Source of the DNA: Tsuneonella troitsensis
Lineage (GTDB): Bacteria > Pseudomonadota > Alphaproteobacteria > Sphingomonadales > Sphingomonadaceae
Assembly: GCF_001441535.1 (NCBI RefSeq)
Contig: NZ_LMAU01000002.1
Coordinates: 248,001-312,000, forward strand
Reading direction: 5' to 3'
Length of the DNA stretch: 64,000 nt
Shown here: positions 26,688 to 36,102 of the stretch, one piece after another
How positions within the stretch are numbered: the stretch's first letter is position 1
Layout: each line of letters opens with the position of its first letter
The notes under the pieces: generated by a model
The model's database searches: none
The model's input: the letters and a program-made list of their open reading frames with translations, nothing else
What the model was told of the DNA's origin: nothing
Position numbers and translations under genes: made by a program

Positions 26688-27107
26688 ATGCGTATCGGGC
26701 TTGGTATCGCCAGCCTCGCTTGCCTTGCGGCGAGCCCGGCTCTTGCCGACGGAGCAGTCGATATCGACCGCTCGGTCTATGTCGAACGCACCAGCGAAGG
26801 TGTGCGTGCGCTGGAACCGGCCACCACGCTGCGGCCGGGCGACAAGGTGGTGCTTGTCGTGCAGTGGCGCAGCGAATCGCGCGATCGCAAGTTCACCGTG
26901 CAAAGCGCGGTTCCTCGCACCCTCGCCTTCCAGCGCGCGGGACACGACGCAGCCGAAGTGTCGATCGACGGCGGCCGCAACTGGGGCGAACTGGGCGCGC
27001 TGCGCATCGGCAGCCGGCTCGCTTCGGCAGAAGACGTGACTCACGTGCGGATGCGGGTTGCGGGATCGCCTACCGGGAGGCTGACCTACAGCGCGATCGT
27101 CCGCTGA
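26688..27107 (+). CDS. exported hypothetical protein
   Basis: A 139-residue protein with a signal peptide (Met-Arg, hydrophobic core, cleavage likely after PALA near residue 20). The mature part resembles a single immunoglobulin-like beta domain: an opening VERTSEGVRALEP, LRPGDKVVLVVQW and a VSIDGGRNWGELGAL turn. This type is often labelled a DUF11-like domain in exported proteins, but that label is tentative. The ATG at 26688 is favoured as it begins the signal sequence. It faces the YdeI-like gene at its 3' end. Confidence 0.8.
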   Translation: MRIGLGIASLACLAASPALADGAVDIDRSVYVERTSEGVRALEPATTLRPGDKVVLVVQWRSESRDRKFTVQSAVPRTLAFQRAGHDAAEVSIDGGRNWGELGALRIGSRLASAEDVTHVRMRVAGSPTGRLTYSAIVR

Positions 27108-27113
27108 GACGGG

Positions 27114-27701
27114 TCAGCACTTCTCGTATTTCCAGTGCCGCTTTTTTCCGTCCGCGAGCCATTCGACGGCTTGCTCGATCCGCCTTGCGCGCGTCTCCGC
27201 CTGCTTGGCCGTCGTGATCCATTCGAGATACTCGCGGCGCTGACCCGGCGCGAAGCGATCGAGCGCCGCTTTGGCGTCGGGAACCGCCGCAAGAGCCGCC
27301 GCAAAATCGTCGGGCATCGCGATCTCTGCCTTGGAGGCCTTGTTCGGCACCGGCTTGCGAGCGGTTCCGCCGGCCAGTATCCGCTGCGCAGCTTCCTTCA
27401 GCCCGGTTTCGAGCACAGTGTCGCTGGGTAGGTCGGACAAGGCGGTTACCCTGCCATATCCGCCCATTCCCTCACCGTTCTGTCGACCTTCTCCGTGGAT
27501 GATGAACGCGCAGTGTGCCTTGAACGCGCTCATCCCGGCGACGTTCTTCCCGCTCACCATGAAGTGCGGCATCCCCCACTTGATGCCCTCCTCAACCTCC
27601 GGAAGTGCCGCGTGCACGATCTTGCGAATGTGCAGGAGTATGGGCTGCGCGAAGGGAGCGGCCTTGGCGATGTAGGCGTCGATACGCGGGTCGGTGGTCA
27701 T
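27114..27701 (-). CDS. YdeI/OmpD-associated family protein with DUF1801 domain
   Basis: A 195-residue cytoplasmic protein. The first two thirds match the DUF1801 fold (IRKIVHAALPEVEEGIKWGMPHF), and the C-terminus is the YdeI/OmdA type (PDDFAAALAAVPDAKAALDRF, then YLEWITTAKQAETRARRIE). The biochemical function of these families is unknown. The ATG at 27699-27701 is the natural start; 35 bases separate it from the stop of bkdB, so it may be the last gene of the bkd transcript. Confidence 0.9.
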   Translation of the reverse strand: MTTDPRIDAYIAKAAPFAQPILLHIRKIVHAALPEVEEGIKWGMPHFMVSGKNVAGMSAFKAHCAFIIHGEGRQNGEGMGGYGRVTALSDLPSDTVLETGLKEAAQRILAGGTARKPVPNKASKAEIAMPDDFAAALAAVPDAKAALDRFAPGQRREYLEWITTAKQAETRARRIEQAVEWLADGKKRHWKYEKC

Positions 27702-27736
27702 GCTGCCCTCCGTTTCGGGAAGGCAGCATACCGCCA

Positions 27737-29071
27737 TCAATTGACCAGCAAAAGGGCCGGGCTCTCGATCAGCTTCTTGATCGCCTGGATGAAGCTTGCC
27801 GCGTCGTAACCGTCGACCACGCGGTGATCGCAGCTGATCGAGATGTTCATCAGCTTGCGCTTCTCCACGCGCTCGCCGCCCATCCCGTCGGATACGAACA
27901 TCGGGCGCTCGACGATGCGGTTCGGACCGATGATCGCCACTTCGGGCCGGTTGATGACCGGCGTCGTCGCCACACCGCCCAAGGGCCCGAGCGAGGTGAT
28001 CGTGAGCGTCGATCCGCTGAGTTCGCCCGACTTGGTCGATCCGTCCCGCGCCGCGTCGGCAAGGCGGCGGATTTCGCCGGCGAGCTGCCACAGGTTCCTG
28101 GCCTGCGCGTCGCGAATGACAGGGACCATCAGGCCGCCATCGGTCTGCGTGGCCATGCCGAGGTGGACCGCGCCGTGCCGCGTGACGACATTGGCTTCGT
28201 CATCGTAGCGTGCGTTGATCATCGGGAACTGCGGGATCGTCTTGCAGATAGCAGCGATCAGCAGCGGCAGCATCGTGAGCTTCGGCTTGTCGCCCCGCCC
28301 GCCGTTGAGCTGTTCGCGCAGCCGCTCGAGCTCGGTGACGTCGCACTCCTCGACATACGTGAAGTGCGGGATGTTACGCTTGGCCGCGGCCATGTTCTCG
28401 GCGATGCGCCGGCGCAGGCCTATGACCTTGATCGTCTCGTCGGCGCGCGTTGCCCCCGAAGGCGCATGGCCGGTCGGCGCGCCGTAGGAGATGAACGCGT
28501 CGAGATCCGCATGGCGAATGCGCCCTTCTTCGCCCGGACGCACTTCGGAAAGGTCGATGCCGAGCTGCTGGGCGCGCAGGCGCACGGCGGGTGTGGCCAG
28601 GACCTTGGCGTGCGAAGTCTTCGAGACGGGCGCAGGCTTGGCCGGTGCAGGACTCGGCGCCGCAGATCGGGGTGCCGGAGCAGGCTCTGGCGGAGGCGGC
28701 GCCTTGGGTGCATCTTCGACCAGGCGCGCGACATCCTCCGCCTCGGGCGTCTCGACCTCGATCCGCTGCTCGACCGCTTCGGATTTCGGCGCGGGCGCCT
28801 CGTCGACGGGCGCGTTGTCGATCATTCCGCCTTCGGTTTCGATCACGACCAGCATCGACCCGATCGCGATCACGTCGCCCGCTTCGCCCGCGACCTCGAC
28901 GACGGTGCCCGAGACCGGGCTCTCCATCTCGACCGTCGCCTTGTCGGTCATCATGTCGGCGATCTGCTGATCTTCCTCGACCCGGTCGCCGGGTTTGACG
29001 TGCATCGCCACGATCTCGGCCTCGGCGATGCCTTCGCCGATATCGGGGAGATTGAAGGTGAAACGGGCCAT
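27737..29071 (-). CDS. bkdB: branched-chain 2-oxoacid dehydrogenase E2 (dihydrolipoyl acyltransferase)
   Basis: A 444-residue E2 subunit. One N-terminal lipoyl domain has the lipoylated Lys44 in MTDKATVEM; an Ala/Pro-rich linker follows; a peripheral subunit-binding domain covers about residues 160-200; the catalytic domain ends with HRVVDGYDAASF. E2 transfers the acyl group from E1 to CoA. The E1 genes lie directly upstream (three bases from the beta gene). The single lipoyl domain and paired alpha/beta E1 genes favour the branched-chain complex over pyruvate dehydrogenase. The E3 gene is not in the window. Confidence 0.92.
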   Translation of the reverse strand: MARFTFNLPDIGEGIAEAEIVAMHVKPGDRVEEDQQIADMMTDKATVEMESPVSGTVVEVAGEAGDVIAIGSMLVVIETEGGMIDNAPVDEAPAPKSEAVEQRIEVETPEAEDVARLVEDAPKAPPPPEPAPAPRSAAPSPAPAKPAPVSKTSHAKVLATPAVRLRAQQLGIDLSEVRPGEEGRIRHADLDAFISYGAPTGHAPSGATRADETIKVIGLRRRIAENMAAAKRNIPHFTYVEECDVTELERLREQLNGGRGDKPKLTMLPLLIAAICKTIPQFPMINARYDDEANVVTRHGAVHLGMATQTDGGLMVPVIRDAQARNLWQLAGEIRRLADAARDGSTKSGELSGSTLTITSLGPLGGVATTPVINRPEVAIIGPNRIVERPMFVSDGMGGERVEKRKLMNISISCDHRVVDGYDAASFIQAIKKLIESPALLLVN

Positions 29072-29074
29072 GGG

Positions 29075-30139
29075 TCAGGCTTCCAGTATCTTGTCGATCG
29101 CTTCGCCGATGCGGACGGGACCGGGGAAATAAGCCCACTCGAGGCTGTGCGGATAGGGGGTGTCGAAACCGGTGACGCGCTCGACCGGTGCCTCGAGGTG
29201 GTAGAAGCACCGCTCCTGCACCAGCGCGGAGAGTTCCGCACCGAAACCGCTCGTCCGCGTCGCCTCGTGAACGACGAGGCAGCGGCCGGTCTTCTCGACC
29301 GAAGCCTCGATCGCCTCGATATCGAGTGGCACCAGCGTGCGCAGGTCGATGATCTCGGCGTCGACGCCTTTTTCCTTCGCCACGGCGGAGACGACGTGAA
29401 CCATCGTGCCGTAGGCCAGGATCGTCAGCGCGTCGCCTTCGCGGACGGTGCGCGCCTTGCCGAGCGGGATCGAATAATAGCCCTCGGGCACCTTGCTGTC
29501 CGGGTGGTTCTTCCACGGCTCGACAGGCTTGTCGTAGTAGCCACTGAACGGGCCGTTGTAGATCCGCTTCGGCTCGAAGAAGATCACCGGATCGTTGTCC
29601 TCGATCGAGGCGATCAGGAGGCCCTTCGCGTCGTAGGGCGTCGACGGAATGACGGTCTTCAGCCCGGCGACGTGGGTGAACAGCGATTCCGGGCTCTGGC
29701 TGTGGGTCTGCCCGCCGAAGATACCGCCGCCGAACGGAGAGCGAACCGTCATCGGCGCGATGAATTCGCCTGCCGAGCGATAGCGCAGCCGCGCGGCCTC
29801 GCTGATGAGCTGGTCCATGCCGGGATAGATGTAGTCGGCGAACTGGATTTCCGGCACGGGCCGCAGGCCGTAGGCGCCCATCCCGACCGCTGCGCCGATG
29901 ATCCCGCATTCGGAGATGGGGGTGTCGAACACGCGGTTCTTGCCGTGCTTTTCTTGCAGGTGCGCCGTCGCGCGGAAGACGCCGCCGAAATAGCCGACGT
30001 CCTCGCCCATGATAACCACGGTGGGATCGTGGCTGAGCATGATGTCGAGCGCATCGTTGATCGCCTCGATCATGTTCATGTTGCGCGCGGGCGCATCGGC
30101 GAGGCCCACGGGGGTATCGTCGATCAGGCTTGTGGCCAC
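29075..30139 (-). CDS. bkdA2: branched-chain 2-oxoacid dehydrogenase E1 beta subunit
   Basis: A 354-residue E1 beta with the start VGL-type segment NMIEAINDALDIML, the conserved MGEDVGYFGGVFRAT and SPFGGGIFGGQTHSQSPE. E1 alpha and beta together decarboxylate branched-chain 2-oxoacids and reductively acylate lipoate on E2. The start is GTG at 30137-30139, which lies 16 bases inside the 3' end of the alpha gene; the family begins there and upstream residues in this frame are not homologous. Translation is likely coupled to the alpha gene. Confidence 0.93.
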   Translation of the reverse strand: MATSLIDDTPVGLADAPARNMNMIEAINDALDIMLSHDPTVVIMGEDVGYFGGVFRATAHLQEKHGKNRVFDTPISECGIIGAAVGMGAYGLRPVPEIQFADYIYPGMDQLISEAARLRYRSAGEFIAPMTVRSPFGGGIFGGQTHSQSPESLFTHVAGLKTVIPSTPYDAKGLLIASIEDNDPVIFFEPKRIYNGPFSGYYDKPVEPWKNHPDSKVPEGYYSIPLGKARTVREGDALTILAYGTMVHVVSAVAKEKGVDAEIIDLRTLVPLDIEAIEASVEKTGRCLVVHEATRTSGFGAELSALVQERCFYHLEAPVERVTGFDTPYPHSLEWAYFPGPVRIGEAIDKILEA

Positions 30140-31416
30140 TTGATCTTCCTTTCGCGGATCGCCTGCGCGGCCTGTTCTTCCAGATGCCAAGGCAGCTCTT
30201 CGAACACGTCCTCGAACATCGTGTGAAATGGATGGTGCATGCCGTGGCCCAGGACGCCGTTCTTCTCGGCCTCCTTGGTCGCCGCCTTCACCTGCTCGGC
30301 GCATTCGAGGTCGAGCGCGACCTGCCGCTCCTCGTCCCACTCGCCCAGATGGATGAGGTGGTTCTTGAGCCGCATCACGGGATCGCCCAGAGGCCATTCG
30401 GTCCGCTCGTGCGCGCTGCGGTACTGGCTCGGGTCGTCGGAAGTCGAGTGCCCTTCGGCCCGGTAGGTGAAGTGCTCGATGAGCGTCGGCCCGCCGTTGG
30501 AGCGGGCGCGATCGGCCGCCCACTGGGTCGCCGCGTAGACCGCCAGGGCGTCGTTACCGTCGACCCGCAGCGAAGCGATGCCATAGCCGACGCCGCGCGC
30601 GGCGAAGGTCGCCCGCTCGCCGCCCGCGAAGCCCGAGAAGCTCGAGATCGCCCACTGGTTGTTGACGACGTTGAGGATGACCGGCGCGTTGTAGACCGTG
30701 GCGAACAGGCACGCGGCGTGGAAGTCGCCTTCCGCGGTGCTGCCCTCGCCCACCCAGGTCGCCGCGATCCGGCTGTCGCCGCGCATTGCGCTCGCCATCG
30801 CCCAGCCCACCGCCTGCGGAGTCTGCGTGGCCAGGTTGCCGCTGATGGTGAAGAAGCTGTGCGGCCGGCTCGAATACATGATCGGCAGCTGGCGACCCTT
30901 GAGCTTGTCGCCGCGGTTCGAGTAGATCTGGTTGATCATTTCGACCAGCGGATAGCCGCGGGCGATCAGGATACCCTGCTGGCGATAGCTGGGAAACACC
31001 ATGTCGTCGGCCGCCAGCGCCATCGCGGCGGACACGCTGGTCGCCTCTTCGCCGGTGCACTTCATGTAGAAGCTGGTCTTGCCCTGCCGCTGGCCGCGAT
31101 ACATCCGCTCGTCGAAGGCACGGGTCAGCGCCATCGTGCGCAGCATCCGGCGCAGCGTTTCGGCGTCGAGCTTCGGATCCCACGGGCCGTGCGCGGCGTT
31201 GTCGTCGCCCAGCACGCGGATCAGGTCGTTGGCGAGCGGCGCGGTGTCGATCGGCGCGCAGGCCTCGTCCGGGCGTGGCTGTTCGCCGGGCTTGGTGATC
31301 TTCAGGTCGGAGAAATCGACCGCGTCGCCGGGCCGGAACTTGGGTTCGGGAACATGGAACTGCAGCGCCGGGCGATTGTGCCCCGCTCGTCCGGTCCCTT
31401 TCGGCTCATCGGCCAC
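30124..31416 (-). CDS. bkdA1: branched-chain 2-oxoacid dehydrogenase E1 alpha subunit
   Basis: A 430-residue E1 alpha with the thiamine diphosphate motif GEGSTAEGDFHAACLFATVYNAPVIL split over the usual GDG...NN spacing (here GEG and VNNQWAIS) and the HSTSDDPSQYR loop that carries regulatory phosphorylation sites in mitochondrial homologues. The length of 430 is typical of the branched-chain enzyme. The start is GTG at 31414-31416, with GGGAGAG six bases upstream. A 116-base AT-richer gap precedes it and probably holds the operon promoter. Confidence 0.93.
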   Translation of the reverse strand: MADEPKGTGRAGHNRPALQFHVPEPKFRPGDAVDFSDLKITKPGEQPRPDEACAPIDTAPLANDLIRVLGDDNAAHGPWDPKLDAETLRRMLRTMALTRAFDERMYRGQRQGKTSFYMKCTGEEATSVSAAMALAADDMVFPSYRQQGILIARGYPLVEMINQIYSNRGDKLKGRQLPIMYSSRPHSFFTISGNLATQTPQAVGWAMASAMRGDSRIAATWVGEGSTAEGDFHAACLFATVYNAPVILNVVNNQWAISSFSGFAGGERATFAARGVGYGIASLRVDGNDALAVYAATQWAADRARSNGGPTLIEHFTYRAEGHSTSDDPSQYRSAHERTEWPLGDPVMRLKNHLIHLGEWDEERQVALDLECAEQVKAATKEAEKNGVLGHGMHHPFHTMFEDVFEELPWHLEEQAAQAIRERKIKWPQA

Positions 31417-31532
31417 TTCACGCTCTCCCGCGAGAAAATTCCGCCCCGAAAGTGGACCGAGGCGACTGTCGCAATCTTTTACGACCGCGTTATTTTATTT
31501 CAATGCGGGTAATCGAGTCAAGCTTGGCCCGG

Positions 31533-32465
31533 TCAGACCGCCACTGGCGCCTTGAGCGCGCCGAGCGGGGTGTAGTTCGAAACCTCGAAATCGTCGATCC
31601 GGTAGCCAAAAATGGTTTCCGGACGCCGCACTATCTCAAGGCGTGGACGGCCCTGCGGTTCCCGCGTGAGCTGCTCGTCGATCAGATCGGCGTGGTTGAG
31701 ATAGAGGTGGACGTCCCCGCCCATCCACACGAATTCGCCGGGTTCCAGATCGGCCTGCTGGGCCAGCATCCGCTGCAGCAGAGCCGCGGACCACAGGTTG
31801 AACGGCAGGCCCAGCGCTACATCGCAGCTGCGCTGGTAGAGCAACCCGTTGAGGCGGCCGTCCGCGACGTGGAACTGGTAGGTCTTGTGACACGGGGGCA
31901 GCGCCATCCTGTCGAGCTCTGCCACGTTCCAGCCCTCGATGATGTGCCGCCGGCTGCCGGGATTGGAGCGCAGGGATTCGACCACGGCGGAAACCTGATC
32001 GATCCCCTCGCCCGCCTCGAACAGTCCGTCGGGCCGATAGCGATAGGTCGGCCAGTCCACCCACTGCTTGCCATACACCGGCCCCAGATCGCCCCAGTTG
32101 GCGGCGAACGCCGCGTCATCGGCGATGCGCTGGACAAAGGCGTCGAGCGGCAGGTCGTCGCCGGTCTGGCGCACGTAGTTGGCGTGCGGCCATTCGTTCC
32201 AGATGCCGACCCCCTGCAGCACCAGCGGGCGAATGTTGGTCTCGCCCGTCAGGAACCACAACAACTCGCGCGTGGCGGTTTTCCAGTACACCCGCTTGGT
32301 GGTGATGAGCGGCATCGCGCCGTCGGCCAGGTCGAATCGCAGGGTCGCGCCGAAGATCGACCGCGTGCCGATTCCCGTCCGGTCGATACGCTCCGACCCC
32401 TCGGTCCAGATGCGCCGCATCAGGTCGAGATACTGGTTTTCCGGGTGCGGAGGCGTGGTCGGCAT
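31533..32465 (-). CDS. thyA: thymidylate synthase
   Basis: A 310-residue enzyme that methylates dUMP to dTMP using methylene-THF. Signatures include DRTGIGTRSIFG, FLTGETNIRPL, the catalytic Cys in ALPPCHKTYQFHV, RSCDVALGLPFN and the C-terminal LGALKAPVAV. It includes the extra internal segments often seen in 300-residue alphaproteobacterial forms. It lies upstream of the bkd operon on the same strand but with a 116-base gap, so it is probably a separate unit. Confidence 0.96.
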   Translation of the reverse strand: MPTTPPHPENQYLDLMRRIWTEGSERIDRTGIGTRSIFGATLRFDLADGAMPLITTKRVYWKTATRELLWFLTGETNIRPLVLQGVGIWNEWPHANYVRQTGDDLPLDAFVQRIADDAAFAANWGDLGPVYGKQWVDWPTYRYRPDGLFEAGEGIDQVSAVVESLRSNPGSRRHIIEGWNVAELDRMALPPCHKTYQFHVADGRLNGLLYQRSCDVALGLPFNLWSAALLQRMLAQQADLEPGEFVWMGGDVHLYLNHADLIDEQLTREPQGRPRLEIVRRPETIFGYRIDDFEVSNYTPLGALKAPVAV

Positions 32466-32573
32466 GAACGGTCACTAGCGCGCGAAAAGCCCGCTTGCCA
32501 CCCCGCCGTCCCCTCCCTATAGGGCCGCCTCTGCCTCGCCCGTCCGGTCTTCCGGATGGGGGAATGCATCGGT

Positions 32574-32650
32574 CGGGGAATAGCTCAGCCTGGTAGAGCA
32601 CTGTCTTCGGGAGGCAGGGGCCGGAGGTTCGAATCCTCTTTCCCCGACCA
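32574..32650 (+). tRNA. tRNA-Pro (anticodon CGG)
   Basis: A 77-base cloverleaf: acceptor CGGGGAA with TTCCCCG, D loop AGCTCAGCCTGGTAGAG, anticodon stem CTGTC/GGCAG around TTCGGGA (anticodon CGG), T loop GGTTCGAATCC and encoded CCA. It decodes CCG. Confidence 0.96.
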
Positions 32651-32687
32651 TTTTTCTCACACGTCCCGAGCGTCGGCGAAAGCGGCG

Positions 32688-33155
32688 CTACTTCGCGGGG
32701 TAACTCGAGAACACCCGCCGTCCGGCGTCGCCGAAAGCGATGACCTGGTACGGCTGCACCCGCCCGCCCGCTTCCATGCCCGGCGAGCCGAGCGGCATCC
32801 CCGCCACGGCCAGACCCTTAACACCCTTGGGACGCTGCTCCAGCAAGCGCGCGATGTCCCTTGCGGGCACGTGCCCCTCGATCACGTAGCCGCCGATCAC
32901 GGCGGTGTGACACGACACGAGGTCGGAGGGCACACCGAGGCGCGCCTTGAGCAGGTCCATCCGGCTCTCGTCGCGAGATTCGATCTTTTGCGCCAAGCCT
33001 GCGCGCGCATGCTCCACCCACTCGGTACAGCATCCGCAGTACGGATCCTTGTACATGACGTACGGCGCGGCCTGCGCTGCACCGGTGCACGCGGCAAGGA
33101 GAACGGCGCCCAGAATGGACACTACGCGCGGAGAGCGATTGAGCATCTTGATCAT
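32688..33155 (-). CDS. DUF411 exported metal-binding protein
   Basis: A 155-residue protein with a signal sequence (cleavage near residue 29; a Cys at AACTG also leaves a lipoprotein reading possible). The mature part has the DUF411 hallmarks YKDPYCGCCTEW with a Cys-x-Cys-Cys cluster and GLAVAGMPLGSPGME. DUF411 proteins are often found near copper-resistance genes and are thought to bind metal; no copper genes are adjacent here. It is 42 bases after the TonB-like gene on the same strand. Confidence 0.9.
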   Translation of the reverse strand: MIKMLNRSPRVVSILGAVLLAACTGAAQAAPYVMYKDPYCGCCTEWVEHARAGLAQKIESRDESRMDLLKARLGVPSDLVSCHTAVIGGYVIEGHVPARDIARLLEQRPKGVKGLAVAGMPLGSPGMEAGGRVQPYQVIAFGDAGRRVFSSYPAK

Positions 33156-33197
33156 GCCACCTTTGTTGCCGAACCCGGCGCAGGCGGCAAGCGCGAC

Positions 33198-33974
33198 CTA
33201 TTCCTCGCGCGCGAACCAGTGGTGCGATTCGCGAACGAGCGCCCGGACCGGCCGACCTCTCCGATCGAGCGCCGGTCGGTAGCGAAATCGCTGCTCGATC
33301 AGCCGGCATGTCAGCGCATCCACCCGCGCAAAACCGCTCGATTCCTCGATCCGGCAACCAGACACCGTGCCGCCCGGCTCGACCGCGAAGACCACTGTGA
33401 CCAGCGCCTCTTCGCCCATCGCGAGAGCATCCTCAGGGAGGTCTTGGAATGTCATGCGCCCGCTGGTGCGACGCGGCCCCCGCACAGCCTCGCCACCGCC
33501 GGTTCCCGTCCCGTCGCCGCCGGTCCCTCCGCCGCCAAGACCGTCGCCGTACGTTCCGGCGCCGCGTCCCGGGCCGGGTAGCGGCGAGGCACCGGTCTGG
33601 GCCGCGCTGCCGATGTCGGCTTGCGGCGCGGTGACGACCGGCGGCGGGACTATCAACGGCACCACCGGGGGCGCGACTATCGCGGTGGCCCGGTTGCGGA
33701 GGTTGCGCTGGCCCGCCTCATCCTTGGGCGCCGCCTTTTCCGCGCGCCGCCGCTCGGGCCGCTCCTTGGGTTTGGGGATCGGCGGCGGCGGTTCGCTGAA
33801 GTCGATCGACACCATACCCGGCACGGAAACCGCCTTTCGCACAGGTCCGAAGCCGAACACCAGCAGCGCGATGATGGCACCCGTCAGCACGGCGGAAACC
33901 GCTGCCGAGACAGTACGCGGGGGCTGCGAGACGTACATCGTCGCGCCGCTAGCCGGCAGCCGATTGATCGGCAC
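33198..33974 (-). CDS. TonB-family energy transducer-like protein
   Basis: A 258-residue protein with one N-terminal membrane helix (about residues 24-44), a Pro/Lys-rich and then a long Gly-rich linker spanning the periplasm, and a C-terminal TonB-like beta domain (VVFAVEPGGTVSGCRIEESSGF and RLIEQRFRYRPAL). TonB proteins pass inner-membrane energy to outer-membrane receptors; ExbB/ExbD and receptors are not in the window. The start is uncertain: GTG at 33974 or ATG at 33938. It lies 15 bases after recG, so co-transcription is likely. Confidence 0.85.
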   Translation of the reverse strand: MPINRLPASGATMYVSQPPRTVSAAVSAVLTGAIIALLVFGFGPVRKAVSVPGMVSIDFSEPPPPIPKPKERPERRRAEKAAPKDEAGQRNLRNRATAIVAPPVVPLIVPPPVVTAPQADIGSAAQTGASPLPGPGRGAGTYGDGLGGGGTGGDGTGTGGGEAVRGPRRTSGRMTFQDLPEDALAMGEEALVTVVFAVEPGGTVSGCRIEESSGFARVDALTCRLIEQRFRYRPALDRRGRPVRALVRESHHWFAREE

Positions 33975-33989
33975 TGAATGCGTGCCCGG

Positions 33990-36050
33990 TCAACCGCCGC
34001 GCAGCAGTTGCACGCCCCAGTCGCGCTCGAACAGGTATAGCAGCACCCGCGCCGCCTCTCCCCGTTCGCTCGCCAGACCGCCGTCGCGCTCCATCAGCAG
34101 CCGCGCGTCCTCGTGCGCGATGGGCAGAAGGCGCTGGATCTGGTCGAGCTCGGCAACCCGGAAGGGCGTATCGCCGGACTGCCGCGTACCCAGCAATTCA
34201 CCGCCACCGCGCAGCAGAAGGTCCTCCTCGGCAAGTCGAAATCCGTCCTGCGTCTCGCGCATCAGGGCAAGGCGCTGCTTGCCGGTTTCGCTCAGCGCAT
34301 CGCCGCGCAGAAGCAGGCAGACCGACTTCTTGCTGCCGCGCCCTACCCGTCCGCGTAACTGGTGCAGCTGCGCAAGGCCGAACCGCTCGGCCTGTTCGAT
34401 CACCATCAGCGTGGCATTGGGCACGTCCACGCCGACCTCGATCACCGTGGTCGCGACGAGCAGCCGGGCGTTTCCGCAAGCGAACCGCTCCATCCCGGCG
34501 TCCTTCAGCTCTGGCTTGAGCTGGCCGTGGACGAGGACCACCGCATCCCCGAACCGCTCCCTGAGAGCCGCGAAGCGCGCCTCGGCTGCCGCGATGTCCT
34601 CGGTTTCCAGCTCGCGGACCATCGGGCAGACCCAATAGGCCTGTGCCCCGGCATCGAGTTGCGCCGCAAGGCGATCGATCACTTCGCCGGTCCGCTCGGT
34701 GCTGATCACGACCGTGTCGATCGCCTGGCGTCCCGGCGGCATCTCGTCGAGGCGGCTCACGTCCATCTCGCCGTACTGGGCCAGCGTCAGCGTGCGCGGG
34801 ATCGGCGTCGCGGTCATCGCCAGCGTGTGCGGGGTCACGCGGCCTTTCTGTGCGAGCATGAGCCGCTGCGAGACGCCGAACCGGTGCTGCTCGTCGATGA
34901 CGACCAAGCCGAGATTGCGGTAGGATACCGTGTCCTGGAATATCGCGTGGGTTCCGACGACGAGCTGGATCGACCCGTCCTGCAGTCCCATCAGGATCGA
35001 TTCGCGCGCGCGGCCCTTGTCCCGCCCCGTCAGCAGCGCGATCTCGACGCCGGTGGGTGCGAGCATCCGGCGCAGGGTCTCGAAATGCTGGCGCGCGAGG
35101 ATTTCGGTCGGCGCGAGCAAGGCCGCCTGCGCGCCCGCCTCGACCGCGATCAGCATCGATTCCAGCGCGACGACGGTCTTGCCGCTGCCCACGTCGCCTT
35201 GCAGCAGACGGAGCATCGGCACGTCCTGCGCAAGGTCGCCCTCGATTTCGGCGATGCTGCGCTGCTGCGCACCGGTCAGCGGGAACGGCAGGTCCAGCTT
35301 CCCGCGCAGTGCTCCGTCACCGATCAGCGCCTGCCCACGCCGCCGACGATTGTCGGCCCGCACGAGCATGAGTGCGAGGCTGTTGGCGAGCAGCTCGTCA
35401 TAGGCGAGCCTGTCACGCGCCGCGGGATGTTCCCCCTTGTGCGCCAACTTTAGTGCGTCGCCCCACGCGGGCCACTGCATCTTGGCGAACTGGCCGGGTT
35501 CGATCCATTCGGGCAGCGTCGGCAAGCGGGCGAGCGATTGCGCGACGAGGCTGGCGACCTTCGGCTGCGTCAGACCTTCGGACAGGGCATAGACCGGCTC
35601 GTTCAGCGTGCGCAGCAGCCCGGCGCTGTCCTCAGCGACATGATCCGGATGCACGATCTGCAGCACCTGGCCGTACTGGTCGAGCCGGCCCGCCACCCAC
35701 CGCTTTTCACCCACCGGAAGCTGTTTCTTGGCGGTAAAACTCGCCCGGCCGAAATAGGTGATCGAACAGACGTTGCCGAGCGCGTCGGTCGCCAGCACGT
35801 TGTACGGGCCGCGTCCGGTCCTGCTCGACCGGTGTTCGGTGACGGTTAGCGCCACGACGATCTGCTCGCCCACGCTGGCCTGGTCCAGGTTCTCGACCGG
35901 GCGCCGCGTCACGAAGCGATCGGGGAGGTGATATGCCACATCGCGGATACGCGTGAGGCCCAGCTTCTCGAGCGGCTTGCTCAGCTTCGGCCCGACGCCT
36001 TCGAGCGTGTCGATCTCGGCGAACAGCGGATTGAGCACGTCGGGGCGCAT
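33990..36050 (-). CDS. recG: ATP-dependent DNA helicase RecG
   Basis: A 686-residue superfamily 2 helicase that reverses stalled replication forks and branch-migrates Holliday junctions. An N-terminal wedge/OB domain (residues 1-220) includes ALTVTEHRSSRTG. Helicase motifs follow: LLQGDVGSGKTVVAL (motif I), VVIDEQHRFGV (II), MTATPIPRTLTLA (III), ATTVIEVGVDVPNA (V) and QLRGRVGRG (VI). It is divergent from sdhE, and this recG-sdhE-mfd neighbourhood is common in alphaproteobacteria. Confidence 0.97.
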   Translation of the reverse strand: MRPDVLNPLFAEIDTLEGVGPKLSKPLEKLGLTRIRDVAYHLPDRFVTRRPVENLDQASVGEQIVVALTVTEHRSSRTGRGPYNVLATDALGNVCSITYFGRASFTAKKQLPVGEKRWVAGRLDQYGQVLQIVHPDHVAEDSAGLLRTLNEPVYALSEGLTQPKVASLVAQSLARLPTLPEWIEPGQFAKMQWPAWGDALKLAHKGEHPAARDRLAYDELLANSLALMLVRADNRRRRGQALIGDGALRGKLDLPFPLTGAQQRSIAEIEGDLAQDVPMLRLLQGDVGSGKTVVALESMLIAVEAGAQAALLAPTEILARQHFETLRRMLAPTGVEIALLTGRDKGRARESILMGLQDGSIQLVVGTHAIFQDTVSYRNLGLVVIDEQHRFGVSQRLMLAQKGRVTPHTLAMTATPIPRTLTLAQYGEMDVSRLDEMPPGRQAIDTVVISTERTGEVIDRLAAQLDAGAQAYWVCPMVRELETEDIAAAEARFAALRERFGDAVVLVHGQLKPELKDAGMERFACGNARLLVATTVIEVGVDVPNATLMVIEQAERFGLAQLHQLRGRVGRGSKKSVCLLLRGDALSETGKQRLALMRETQDGFRLAEEDLLLRGGGELLGTRQSGDTPFRVAELDQIQRLLPIAHEDARLLMERDGGLASERGEAARVLLYLFERDWGVQLLRGG

Positions 36051-36102
36051 GGGGCGGATATACCGTGTTGAACCGACATGGCGAGTGCCCTACCCGCGCG
36101 CC

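Noticed and set aside
27605-30226. An 873-codon open frame on the plus strand opposite the bkd genes
   Set aside because: It is antisense to well-supported E2 and E1 genes, has no family resemblance and follows from high-GC codon use in the opposite strand.
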